NCBI GenBank assembly: GCA_002429115.1
Contig: DIYS01000153.1
Span: 1 to 8,522 of the forward strand
Length of the DNA stretch: 8,522 nt
Origin: Saccharicrinis sp. UBA6048
Lineage (GTDB): Bacteria > Bacteroidota > Bacteroidia > Bacteroidales > Marinilabiliaceae
Reading direction: 5' to 3'
Translations under genes and position numbers: made by a program
Shown: piece by piece, positions 1 to 6,131 of the stretch
Layout of the letters: each line of letters begins with the position of its first letter
How positions within the stretch are numbered: position 1 is the first letter of the stretch
The notes under the pieces: generated by a model
The model's database searches: none
Seen by the model: only the letters and a program-made list of their open reading frames with translations
Told to the model about the DNA's origin: nothing

Positions 1-242
1 CCGTCACCCGGAGACCCTTACGGTTGAGAGTAGTCTTTGAGTTCTGTAGATGCAAATACCGGCAACTCCTCTACACATGGAGCACACCAGGTAGCCCAGA
101 AGTTGACGATGTAAGCAGTGTCTTTCCCGTTTTTAATGCGATCAAGAAACTGATCAATCCTTACCTTATCCACATGCTGAGCAAAGCCTTGTGTGAAGGT
201 AAAGAAGAAAAGAATCAGGTTGATTAATAAAATCCGTTTCAT
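1..242 (-). CDS. TlpA-like exported thioredoxin-fold protein, partial and apparently frameshifted
   Basis: Probable periplasmic thiol-disulfide oxidoreductase of the TlpA/thioredoxin superfamily. The start at 242 gives a hydrophobic signal peptide (about residues 1-21, ending GFAQ). A thioredoxin-like strand and active site follow: YIVNFWATWCAPC, with the CxxC cysteines at 53 and 56, then EELPVF with the conserved proline at 61. The frame stops (TAA at 20-18) after 74 residues, about half the usual length. In the next frame, directly after DYS, the sequence reads NRKGLRVT and stays open to base 1. This fits the second beta strand that follows the active-site helix in TlpA proteins (typically KGxxVxLVS), so I infer a one-base frameshift around 30-24, real or from sequencing. 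It lies 45 bases behind the Lnb-type gene on the same strand and may be cotranscribed; a TACTTTTG promoter-like element (340-333) inside that gene is an alternative. The rest of the gene is outside the window. Confidence 0.72.
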
Positions 243-287
243 ACAAAATGAAACAGACTTGTCATAAGATGGTTCTTTATGAGAATG

Positions 288-1451
288 TTAACGCCTTGTT
301 AAGATGTAATACCATGGCAAGTAACGCGATAACAAAAGTATACAAATTGGATAAACCATCGGTGGAATATATTGAGGCAATGCCCATCCGAACAATAGAG
401 GTATCAGCGCACAGATGCTTAAAAACAACACGTAATATGAGAATGCTTTTGATTTGTAAAACCAACCAGCAAAAAAGGCAATAAAAACATTAATCGGTAT
501 TGCCCATAGCATATTATAGTTTTCACCGGTTACGCTGTGGCGCGATAAAAACCATAAAAAGAATATAAGGCAACCCACCAATCCATTAAGCGTAAGAATC
601 AAACGGTTAAAGATAACCATTGGCTTCTTACGCTTGATCTCAAAATAGGCCAATACGATTGATAATAGAGCCAAAATGCCAAACACTAAAACCGGATGAA
701 TCCCTTTCTTGCTTTCTATTGGTTCAAACTTTAATATGGTCTTTGTTTTTCCTAACAGGGGGTTAGACTCACCATTACTTATCATTGCTCCCTTCAAATG
801 TTTCTGCAGATAATCAGGAATATACATTTGATCGTACAGCGATGCATCGTCGTCCATTTTTTGTCCAAGAATTATGTCCAGACCATCTGAGATCCACGGC
901 TTATTCACTGCATATTGATGGATTAAATCACGGTAGGTATAAGCTTCTTCTTCATTGGTATTATAGGTAATTTTTCCATCTATATTGGCTTCAAATACAT
1001 CACGAATTTTAGTGGCACAGTTGTCAAATAAAAAATCATAGCGATACGCCCTGTTTTCTGGCTTGGCGTTCTCCATTAAAGCATCAAAAAGCTTCTGACG
1101 CTCAGCTGTAGTGATGTTCAATTCCTCCTCATACACACTTCGCTTATAATACTCATACTCCCTTAAAAAACGTGAGTACTTATTATACACAAGCAGGTAA
1201 TTCAACTCACCTTTTGCAAACTTCAGATAGAAATTAGGGGTATCAAAATCGAATGTACCATAGTTAAATACGATGTCAATACCAAGCACAGGATCGGCTA
1301 CACGGATAGCGCTGTGCCCATAAAGTGAGTATAGCTCATTACCAGGCGAACAGGTTAGCAAGGATATTTTTGATTGATCGGAAAGTGGTGGAATGGCCAA
1401 TGCATTAATTGTCATTGCCAATAATAAGGCTAATATGATGATGTAGCGCAT
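288..1451 (-). CDS. lnb: Lnb-type protein (DUF4105 periplasmic domain plus membrane domain), probable lipoprotein N-acyltransferase
   Basis: A 387-residue inner-membrane protein, full length for its family. A signal peptide (1-19) is followed by the periplasmic Lnb N-terminal domain (DUF4105), roughly residues 25-220. The conserved family motifs are present: YGHSAIR with His46, and FDNCAT with Cys145, the likely catalytic pair of a papain/NlpC-like thiol fold. The C-terminal half has five predicted membrane segments (about 252-271, 283-303, 313-332, 338-357, 362-383), and NYNMLW (311-316) precedes the third. From memory, the Bacteroides homologue was identified as the enzyme that adds the third acyl chain to lipoproteins, which lack Lnt in this phylum; that function is transferred by family and not shown here. 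The start at 1451 is supported by the signal peptide right after it and by a TATTTTTG promoter element at 1499-1492. The gene is divergent from the HEAT-like gene. The catalytic role of the His/Cys pair is an inference. Confidence 0.82.
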   Translation of the reverse strand: MRYIIILALLLAMTINALAIPPLSDQSKISLLTCSPGNELYSLYGHSAIRVADPVLGIDIVFNYGTFDFDTPNFYLKFAKGELNYLLVYNKYSRFLREYEYYKRSVYEEELNITTAERQKLFDALMENAKPENRAYRYDFLFDNCATKIRDVFEANIDGKITYNTNEEEAYTYRDLIHQYAVNKPWISDGLDIILGQKMDDDASLYDQMYIPDYLQKHLKGAMISNGESNPLLGKTKTILKFEPIESKKGIHPVLVFGILALLSIVLAYFEIKRKKPMVIFNRLILTLNGLVGCLIFFLWFLSRHSVTGENYNMLWAIPINVFIAFFAGWFYKSKAFSYYVLFLSICALIPLLFGWALPQYIPPMVYPICILLLSRYLPWYYILTRR

Positions 1452-1491
1452 GATTTCTATTTTGCTTCGAAGATAAAAAATATTGAGATGT

Positions 1492-1499
1492 CAAAAATA
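1492..1499 (-). promoter_or_regulatory. Bacteroidota-type -7 promoter element for the Lnb-type gene
   Basis: On the minus strand the sequence reads TATTTTTG, an exact match to TAnnTTTG, about 40 bases upstream of the ATG at 1451. No clear TTG is seen at the expected -33 spacing, so the call rests on the -7 element and its position. Confidence 0.45.
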
Positions 1500-1530
1500 T
1501 ATTCTTTACCAAATATCAGCATCGAGTCAT

Positions 1531-1538
1531 TATATTTG
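1531..1538 (+). promoter_or_regulatory. Bacteroidota-type -7 promoter element for the HEAT-like gene
   Basis: TATATTTG matches TAnnTTTG and ends 17 bases before the ATG at 1556, so the transcript would have a leader of only about 10-13 bases. Upstream there is only a weak TTTAC (1505-1509) at roughly -33. Together with the element at 1492-1499 this makes a compact divergent promoter region with about 30 bases between the two -7 boxes. Confidence 0.55.
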
Positions 1539-1555
1539 CAGCAAACCTAATTGTA

Positions 1556-2080
1556 ATGAACCAACGAAAAGAGGAACTGATCGAATTAATTGAAGGAGGC
1601 TGGGAATCCAGGCGATTTAATGAAGTTGCAAAAGAATTAGCGCAAAGTCCTTCAGATATACAATTGCTGTTTGAACTCAATACACATAAAAAGCCAAAAA
1701 TAGCCTGGCGATCGGCCTATTTACTCGATCTTTCTCATGATGTTGACCCATCCATTCTTGACGATTATCTGAGTACCTTAATTGAGCGAACGCCACAACT
1801 TACCTATGAAAGTATCAAGCGCCATTATTTACGCATCCTCTCTCAACATGATCTCAGTGAACTGGCTGATGGCAATTTTCTGGACTGCTGCCTCAACTGG
1901 TTGCAAACAGAAGAAACAGCCATAGCCGTTAAGGCACATTGCATGACCATTGCCTATGAATTATGCAAACCTTATCCGGAACTAATACCTGAACTAAGAG
2001 CAATTCTAGAGAATTTATTGCCCTATGGTAGTAAGGGTGAAGTCAACCGGGCAAAGAAGATTTTAAAGTTGTTAAAATAA
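1556..2080 (+). CDS. small HEAT-repeat-like alpha-helical protein of unknown function
   Basis: A 174-residue cytoplasmic protein with no signal peptide and no membrane segment. The sequence is almost all amphipathic helix. Helical hairpins resembling HEAT/ARM repeats can be drawn at about 6-30, 34-60 (including KIAWRSAYLLDL), 66-97 (ending IKRHYLRILSQ), 107-137 (including AVKAHCMTIAYELC) and 143-173 (ending in a lysine-rich helix). The spacing and the pattern 'helix, charged loop, AxxxxxxLL' suggest a protein-binding scaffold; no catalytic motif is visible. From memory, similar small proteins are common in Bacteroidota and are sometimes mislabelled as adenylosuccinate lyase; nothing here supports that activity. 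The start at 1556 is fixed by the promoter only 17 bases upstream. The gene ends 44 bases before the next one, which has its own promoter, so the two need not be one operon. Confidence 0.75.
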   Translation: MNQRKEELIELIEGGWESRRFNEVAKELAQSPSDIQLLFELNTHKKPKIAWRSAYLLDLSHDVDPSILDDYLSTLIERTPQLTYESIKRHYLRILSQHDLSELADGNFLDCCLNWLQTEETAIAVKAHCMTIAYELCKPYPELIPELRAILENLLPYGSKGEVNRAKKILKLLK

Positions 2081-2098
2081 TTTATTCTGTTACTTTTG
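2069..2098 (+). promoter_or_regulatory. Bacteroidota-type promoter (TTG-N19-TACTTTTG) for the exported barrel-like gene
   Basis: TTG at 2069-2071 and TACTTTTG at 2091-2098 are separated by 19 bases, a full consensus match for the primary sigma factor promoter of this phylum. The -33 element lies in the last codons of the upstream gene. The predicted transcript starts near 2105, about 20 bases before the ATG at 2125. Confidence 0.7.
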
Positions 2099-2124
2099 CA
2101 GCAATTCTAACCTAAAACATTATT

Positions 2125-3069
2125 ATGAATCATTTTTTCAGGGTGATCCTTATTATCACCATATCATCCTTTTGTGCGCTAACTTCCAAAAGTCAATCTG
2201 CTTATCAGCAATTACCTGCCAATTCAAATTCACATTTTGGAATTCAATTTATGCGACCATTATATAAAGGCCTTGAAAGTCAAAAACTATACAGTGGTGT
2301 ATACGAGTTATTTTACTCTCAAGCGGTGTCATCAAATTGGAGACTAAACTTCTCGATGCCTATTTCAAAATTTTCAGCTACTTATAGTATCTCTACCTTT
2401 AACTTTAAGCCTATTCAACCTACATACGTGGATAGTTATATGTATAACTACGTTTTTAATGATGCTGGCGACCCTGTTTTTATCAATACAATAGAAAGCA
2501 GTGCACAAGGAGTAGGCAACCTTTCCTTAGGAGCTTCATACATTAAAGAGAGTAGTAATCGATATAATAAATACCTGTTCGAACTTAGCATTCCAACAGC
2601 AACCAGAGGAAATATAGCTGTCATTAATCATATGTATTTCACAGATATTATCAACTTTCATAAGTATTCTAATAATGTCACTACGTTATCTTCAAAATAT
2701 CTATTTGGAAACAAAGTCGATAAAGGCTGGAACTACTTTACCTCAATAGGAATGCAATTTTGTTTCACAGGTAAAGCTGCAGATATAAATGATGACCTTT
2801 ATCTTAATTATGGTATTGGAGGTGGTTACAAAACGAAATCAATAGCGGCAGCTATTGAAGTTATTGGTATAGGAAACCTGACGGGAGATAGTAGTGATTT
2901 TGACAATATTCCGGATAGAACTTTAAATATGGCATCATTTGGAATACACTGGGTTAAAGGTCGCTTTAAACCCTCATTATTTTACTCCCATTATCTTAAA
3001 GATGCTTTGAATGATCGTACAAGTGGTACATTGGGCTTTAAAGTAGCTTACAATTTGGCGAAAAAATAA
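2125..3069 (+). CDS. exported protein, probable outer-membrane beta-barrel, function unknown
   Basis: A 314-residue protein with an N-terminal signal peptide (hydrophobic core about residues 5-20, cleavage probably near 24-26). The rest is rich in aromatic, Asn, Ser and Gly residues, with repeated short amphipathic stretches typical of outer-membrane strands. Examples are SGVYELFYSQAV, WRLNFSMPI, VGNLSLGASYIKE, YLFELSIPTATRG, WNYFTSIGMQFCFTG, LYLNYGIGGGYKTK, MASFGIHWVKGRF and SGTLGFKVAYNL. The layout resembles small 12-stranded barrels of the transporter/'MetA-pathway' type, but I do not recognise the family from a specific motif, and the ligand cannot be told. Most strands are followed by polar loops. 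The final residues are NLAKK and not the usual terminal Phe/Trp, which weakens the barrel call a little. It has its own consensus promoter and ends 10 bases before a hairpin that could stop transcription. Confidence 0.7.
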   Translation: MNHFFRVILIITISSFCALTSKSQSAYQQLPANSNSHFGIQFMRPLYKGLESQKLYSGVYELFYSQAVSSNWRLNFSMPISKFSATYSISTFNFKPIQPTYVDSYMYNYVFNDAGDPVFINTIESSAQGVGNLSLGASYIKESSNRYNKYLFELSIPTATRGNIAVINHMYFTDIINFHKYSNNVTTLSSKYLFGNKVDKGWNYFTSIGMQFCFTGKAADINDDLYLNYGIGGGYKTKSIAAAIEVIGIGNLTGDSSDFDNIPDRTLNMASFGIHWVKGRFKPSLFYSHYLKDALNDRTSGTLGFKVAYNLAKK

Positions 3070-3079
3070 TCCATGAAAA

Positions 3080-3106
3080 CCTAACAGGTTTTCGAAACCT
3101 GTTAGG
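3080..3106. terminator. perfect 12-bp hairpin between convergent genes, likely bidirectional terminator and repeat-family element
   Basis: CCTAACAGGTTT and AAACCTGTTAGG form a perfect 12-bp stem with a TCG loop. It lies 10 bases after the barrel-like gene and 19 bases beyond the stop of trpB on the other strand, the position expected for a shared terminator. No long T-tract follows on either side. Palindromes with this CCTAACAGG core recur between genes in many Bacteroidota genomes as far as I remember, so it may be a dispersed repeat that also works as a terminator. Confidence 0.6.
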
Positions 3107-3125
3107 TGTAAAATATTGAAGAAAT

Positions 3126-4352
3126 CTACTTCTCTATTCCGTAATCTTTACCAAACTTTTCAACCACATAATCAATATCCTTATCGCCTCTTCCGGATAA
3201 GTTGACTAAGATGGTTTGATCTTTCGATAAACTTGGCGCCAGTTTCATGGCATAGGCCACCGCATGCGCGCTTTCCAGTGCAGGAATAATTCCTTCCTGA
3301 CGAGCCAGTTGCATAAAGGCATCTATCGCTTCTTTATCGCTGATTGTTTCGTAATTTACACGCTTAATATCTTTCAGGTACGAGTGCTGTGGCCCAACAC
3401 CCGGGTAATCCAAGCCCGATGCCACCGTATTGACCGGAGCTGGTTCACCTTTCTCATCCTGCAACAAGTAACATTTAAAGCCGTGAATCATACCCGGCTT
3501 ACCTAATGTAAGCGTAGCAGCATGTTCACCAGTTTTAAAGCTTGTACCTGCAGGTTCAACCCCATAGATATTTACATTTTCATCTTGCAAAAAGGCCGAA
3601 AATAAACCAATGGCATTAGAGCCACCACCCACACAAGCCACCAGATTATCCGGTTGCTTACCGGTCATTTCCTGGAACTGCTCTTTTGCTTCGCGACCAA
3701 CAATCGATTGAAAATCGCGCACCATCATTGGAAATGGATGCGGTCCAACCACCGAACCGATGGCATACAATTGATTAACCGGATCTTTCAGGTAAGCTTC
3801 AAAAGCGGAATCAACGGCCTCTTTCAATGTTTTTAATCCATGTGTTGCAGGAATCACATTGGCTCCTAAAATACGCATGCGTACAACGTTAGGATGCTCT
3901 TTGTAGATATCTACTTCTCCCATATAGATATCGCACTCCAATCCGACCAATGCAGCCGCCGTAGCCAAAGCAACACCGTGCTGACCGGCACCTGTTTCTG
4001 CAATAATCTTCTTCTTACCCATCTTTTTGGCCAATAAAGCTTCGCCAAGACAATGGTTAATTTTGTGTGCTCCTGTGTGATTTAAATCTTCGCGCTTAAG
4101 GTAGATTTGCGCGCCGCCCAACTTTTCTGAGAGGTTTTTGGCATGGAATACCGGTGATGGGCGTCCAGTGTAGTGTTTCTGTAAATAATACAACTCTTCT
4201 TTAAACACTGGATCATCCTTGATGTTTTGATACGCTTGGGTAATCTCCTGCATGATAGGCTCCAGCATAGGTGGTACAAAACGTCCCCCAAATTCGCCGA
4301 AATAACCTTCTGCATTTGGCATTACCTCGCTTGTTAGTAATGATTTGTCCAT
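3126..4352 (-). CDS. trpB: tryptophan synthase beta subunit
   Basis: Converts indole and L-serine to L-tryptophan with pyridoxal phosphate (PLP), normally in an alpha2-beta2 complex with TrpA. The 408 residues match the family's usual length from end to end. Recognisable sites are EGYFGEFGGRFVPPML (15-30), the PLP lysine Lys97 in HTGAHKINH, the catalytic glutamate Glu119 in AETGAGQHG, the phosphate-binding loop GGGSNA (242-247), LDYPGVGPQH (314-323), Glu360 in ALESAHA and the cofactor-binding Ser386 in LSGRGDKD. All key residues are present, and it looks like the canonical TrpB1 type that partners TrpA. It stands alone: no trpA or other trp gene is in the window, and the next gene downstream is convergent. 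It is preceded by a leader peptide and terminator that should make its expression respond to charged tRNA-Trp. The start at 4352 lies 45 bases past that terminator; an in-frame Met11 is a less likely alternative. Confidence 0.97.
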   Translation of the reverse strand: MDKSLLTSEVMPNAEGYFGEFGGRFVPPMLEPIMQEITQAYQNIKDDPVFKEELYYLQKHYTGRPSPVFHAKNLSEKLGGAQIYLKREDLNHTGAHKINHCLGEALLAKKMGKKKIIAETGAGQHGVALATAAALVGLECDIYMGEVDIYKEHPNVVRMRILGANVIPATHGLKTLKEAVDSAFEAYLKDPVNQLYAIGSVVGPHPFPMMVRDFQSIVGREAKEQFQEMTGKQPDNLVACVGGGSNAIGLFSAFLQDENVNIYGVEPAGTSFKTGEHAATLTLGKPGMIHGFKCYLLQDEKGEPAPVNTVASGLDYPGVGPQHSYLKDIKRVNYETISDKEAIDAFMQLARQEGIIPALESAHAVAYAMKLAPSLSKDQTILVNLSGRGDKDIDYVVEKFGKDYGIEK

Positions 4353-4369
4353 TTAATAATTTAATTATT

Positions 4370-4381
4370 GGCTATATAGCC
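4370..4381. repeat. 12-bp perfect palindrome just upstream of trpB
   Basis: GGCTATATAGCC is a perfect palindrome in the otherwise AT-rich 45-base stretch between the attenuator terminator and the trpB start. In the readthrough mRNA it would lie 17 bases before the ATG. It could be a protein-binding site or chance; I have no evidence for a regulator. Confidence 0.3.
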
Positions 4382-4397
4382 GTTATTAATAATTCGA

Positions 4398-4436
4398 ATA
4401 AAAAGAAAAGCCGCAGGGTGGAATCCTACGGCTTTC
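4398..4436 (-). terminator. trp attenuator: intrinsic terminator in the trpB leader
   Basis: On the minus strand AAAGCCGTAGG (4435-4425) pairs with CCTGCGGCTTT (4417-4407): eleven pairs including one G-T, with the 7-base loop ATTCCAC. It is followed at once by a T-rich tract (TTCTTTTTAT). It lies inside the transcript, 35 bases after the leader-peptide stop and 45 bases before trpB, so it can only act as a conditional terminator for trpB. Confidence 0.88.
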
Positions 4437-4471
4437 TATATTTTATCTTACAAGCAACTATCCACCATCTG

Positions 4472-4519
4472 TCAAAGAAGGCAGCGCCACCAATAAGTAT
4501 TTATCACTTGATTAAACAT
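4472..4519 (-). CDS. trpL: trp leader peptide with tandem Trp codons
   Basis: A 15-codon reading frame, MFNQVINTYWWRCLL, with a TGA stop (4474-4472). The two adjacent TGG codons (4492-4487) are codons 10 and 11. Tryptophan is rare, so a W-W pair in a tiny frame that sits between a promoter and a T-tailed hairpin, directly upstream of trpB, is the hallmark of ribosome-mediated attenuation. When charged tRNA-Trp is scarce the ribosome should stall at these codons and prevent the terminator from forming. The ATG at 4519 lies about 12-15 bases after the predicted transcript start. It has no Shine-Dalgarno sequence, as is normal for the phylum. The peptide itself probably has no other role. Confidence 0.88.
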   Translation of the reverse strand: MFNQVINTYWWRCLL

Positions 4520-4537
4520 TCTCTAAATATTATTATG

Positions 4538-4568
4538 CAAGTATAGGCAATTTAGTTTATGAAGACAA
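4538..4568 (-). promoter_or_regulatory. promoter of the trpL-trpB transcript
   Basis: Minus strand: TTG at 4568-4566, a 20-base spacer, then TATACTTG (4545-4538), which differs from TAnnTTTG at one base. It ends 18 bases before the leader-peptide ATG, the same close spacing as at other promoters in the window. Confidence 0.6.
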
Positions 4569-4606
4569 CATGACTTCTTACATTATTCAAAATCAGGCGT
4601 GCATTT

Positions 4607-4674
4607 GTCCTCCGTCTTCGGTCACCCGTCCTCGATCTTCAGTCCTCGGTCACCCGTCCTCGGTCTTCGGTCTT
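4607..4674. repeat. degenerate GACCGAG-type tandem repeat between nfeD-like gene and the trp promoter
   Basis: On the minus strand this stretch is built from variants of a 6-8 base word (GACCGAG, GACCGAA, GACGGGT, GACTGAA). A 17-base stretch starting TCGGTCACCC occurs exactly twice, at 4618-4634 and 4646-4662, 28 bases apart. It is GC-rich in an AT-rich intergenic region and has no open frame of note. Similar low-complexity words are familiar from intergenic regions of Bacteroidota, but their role is unknown to me. Confidence 0.65.
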
Positions 4675-4696
4675 CTCTCAACTCTTCACTTTTAAC

Positions 4697-6103
4697 TTAC
4701 TCCTTCACCTTCATTACATACAACTGACCGTGAACAAAACGTGTTATTTTCACCCGTGTTCCTTTATCAATATAGCCTGTTTCGGCCACTGCATCGTATT
4801 GTTCATCGTCCACTTCAATTTTACCGGATGGACGCAAAACAGTGAAAGCAATGGCTTCCTCTCCTACCAATTCCTCCAATGAAGCCTCTACTCCTATATA
4901 TCCCAACTCAATATTTTCTTCTGTCTGTAATGCTATTTTAGCACCGAAAGTTGAGGAGCCAATCAGTTTTTTACTCAGGTATATAATTGCGAGGAATGAT
5001 CCGAAAATACCAGATAAAACAATACCTAAGGCTTCCAACAGTTTATTGAAACCAACAGCATCAAAGTTGAACAGATCATTATCCAGTAAGCTTAAAGTTA
5101 AACCACTGATCACCAGCACAACGCCAGACACACCGGCCACACCAAAGCCAGGTATCACAAACACTTCGAGTGCAATGAGCACCAGTCCGATAATAAAGAT
5201 GATTATCTCCCAGTTGGCTGCCAGTCCATCAATATAAAGCGGTGCAAAATACAATACGGCAGCGGTAATTGCTGCAATCAAAGGGAATCCAACGCCTGGG
5301 GTTTGTAATTCAAAGTAGATACCTCCCATTATTACAAGGATAAGAATCCCTTGAAAAATAGGGCTCGATAAAAATCCTTTCAGACCATCGTAAAAGGTCG
5401 GTTTAAAGGCTGTAATCTTATACTCCTTCACCTTCAGCTTCTTTAGTACTTCTTCGATATTATTGGCCTGCCCTTCACAGAATCCATTGTCAATAGCTTC
5501 CAGCGTTGTGAATGTAAGTATCTTGCCTGTATCGATGACATTCTCAATATAGATGCTTTCATCCACCATCGCCTCGGCAATATGTGGATCTCTGCGCCAT
5601 ACATAGGTCGTATCTTTTCCGGATACAATGGTGTCTTTTCCGTGGGCCTCTGCTGTCGCCCGAATGGTGGAGCGCATGTACGACTGATATTTGTCCGGCA
5701 TCTTCTCGCCGCTTTGATTAACCACTGTAGCAGCTCCGATATTAGCTCCTGGACGCATATAAATACTATCGCAGGCGATAGAAATGAGTGCACCCGCTGA
5801 GGCCGCATTATTATCGATAAACACATGTACCGGAATGTCGCTATTCAGAATTTTAGTGCGTATCGAATCGGCAAACACCACTTGCCCGCCATAGGTATTC
5901 ATATGAAGCAGCACCATATCAGCCCCAATCTCTTCGGCTTCTTTAAATGCTTCCTGCGTGTGTATCCATGAGGTACTTCCTATTTCGCGGAATATTTTAA
6001 AAGTATACACCTGTGTCACTGAAGCACTGTCTGCTGTCTCAGCATATACCTGAAAACTCATCGCCAGCGTTATCAGTATTGAGAGTATTGTCTTTTGAAT
6101 CAT
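4697..6103 (-). CDS. NfeD-family membrane-bound serine protease (ClpP-class domain plus NfeD domain)
   Basis: A 468-residue long-form NfeD protein, related to the archaeal 1510-N/STOPP protease. It has a signal peptide (1-21). A ClpP/SppA-like serine protease domain follows (about 30-225), with the nucleophile Ser102 in NNAASAGALI; Lys138 in MPDKYQSYMR is the likely general base of the Ser-Lys dyad. Next come four to five membrane segments (about 250-265, 274-290, 298-316, 320-338, 357-377). A soluble C-terminal OB-fold NfeD domain ends the protein (about 395-468, including GYIGVEASLEELVGEEA). Homologues cleave hydrophobic peptides, often from stomatin/flotillin partners, and are linked to membrane quality control. 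No stomatin gene is beside it here. It follows tag by 28 bases on the same strand with no separate promoter seen, so the two are probably cotranscribed. All main parts are intact; the substrate is unknown. Confidence 0.9.
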   Translation of the reverse strand: MIQKTILSILITLAMSFQVYAETADSASVTQVYTFKIFREIGSTSWIHTQEAFKEAEEIGADMVLLHMNTYGGQVVFADSIRTKILNSDIPVHVFIDNNAASAGALISIACDSIYMRPGANIGAATVVNQSGEKMPDKYQSYMRSTIRATAEAHGKDTIVSGKDTTYVWRRDPHIAEAMVDESIYIENVIDTGKILTFTTLEAIDNGFCEGQANNIEEVLKKLKVKEYKITAFKPTFYDGLKGFLSSPIFQGILILVIMGGIYFELQTPGVGFPLIAAITAAVLYFAPLYIDGLAANWEIIIFIIGLVLIALEVFVIPGFGVAGVSGVVLVISGLTLSLLDNDLFNFDAVGFNKLLEALGIVLSGIFGSFLAIIYLSKKLIGSSTFGAKIALQTEENIELGYIGVEASLEELVGEEAIAFTVLRPSGKIEVDDEQYDAVAETGYIDKGTRVKITRFVHGQLYVMKVKE

Positions 6104-6131
6104 CTGTTCAATATATTGTGAGGTAAATAAT

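Larger units (their letters stand above)
4398..4536 (-). promoter_or_regulatory. tryptophan-responsive transcription attenuator leader of trpB
   Basis: The leader region contains, in order, a predicted transcription start near 4533, a short reading frame with tandem Trp codons, a linker, and an intrinsic terminator. A possible alternative pairing is GGTGGA, just after the leader stop (4466-4461), with TCCACC in the terminator's loop and 3' arm (4422-4417). The Trp codons (TGGTGG) can also pair with CCACC at the same place, so the ribosome's position would decide which is free. The pairing is only six bases and has not been folded. Leaders of this kind in this phylum were, as I recall, described as the Bacteroid-trp RNA motif. 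Confidence 0.85.

Noticed and set aside
4398..4436. The hairpin as a terminator for the upstream NfeD-like gene
   Set aside because: It lies about 260 bases past that gene's stop and downstream of a separate promoter and the W-W leader frame, which fits an attenuator for trpB much better.
4271..4546. A 91-codon plus-strand frame opposite trpB's start and the trp leader
   Set aside because: It is antisense to the trpB 5' end and the attenuator hairpin, which fully explain the sequence. Its product shows no recognisable feature.
4842..5237. A 131-codon plus-strand frame inside the NfeD-like gene
   Set aside because: It is the complement of the membrane and OB-fold coding region. Its Ser/Pro/Lys-rich product is typical of a shadow frame.
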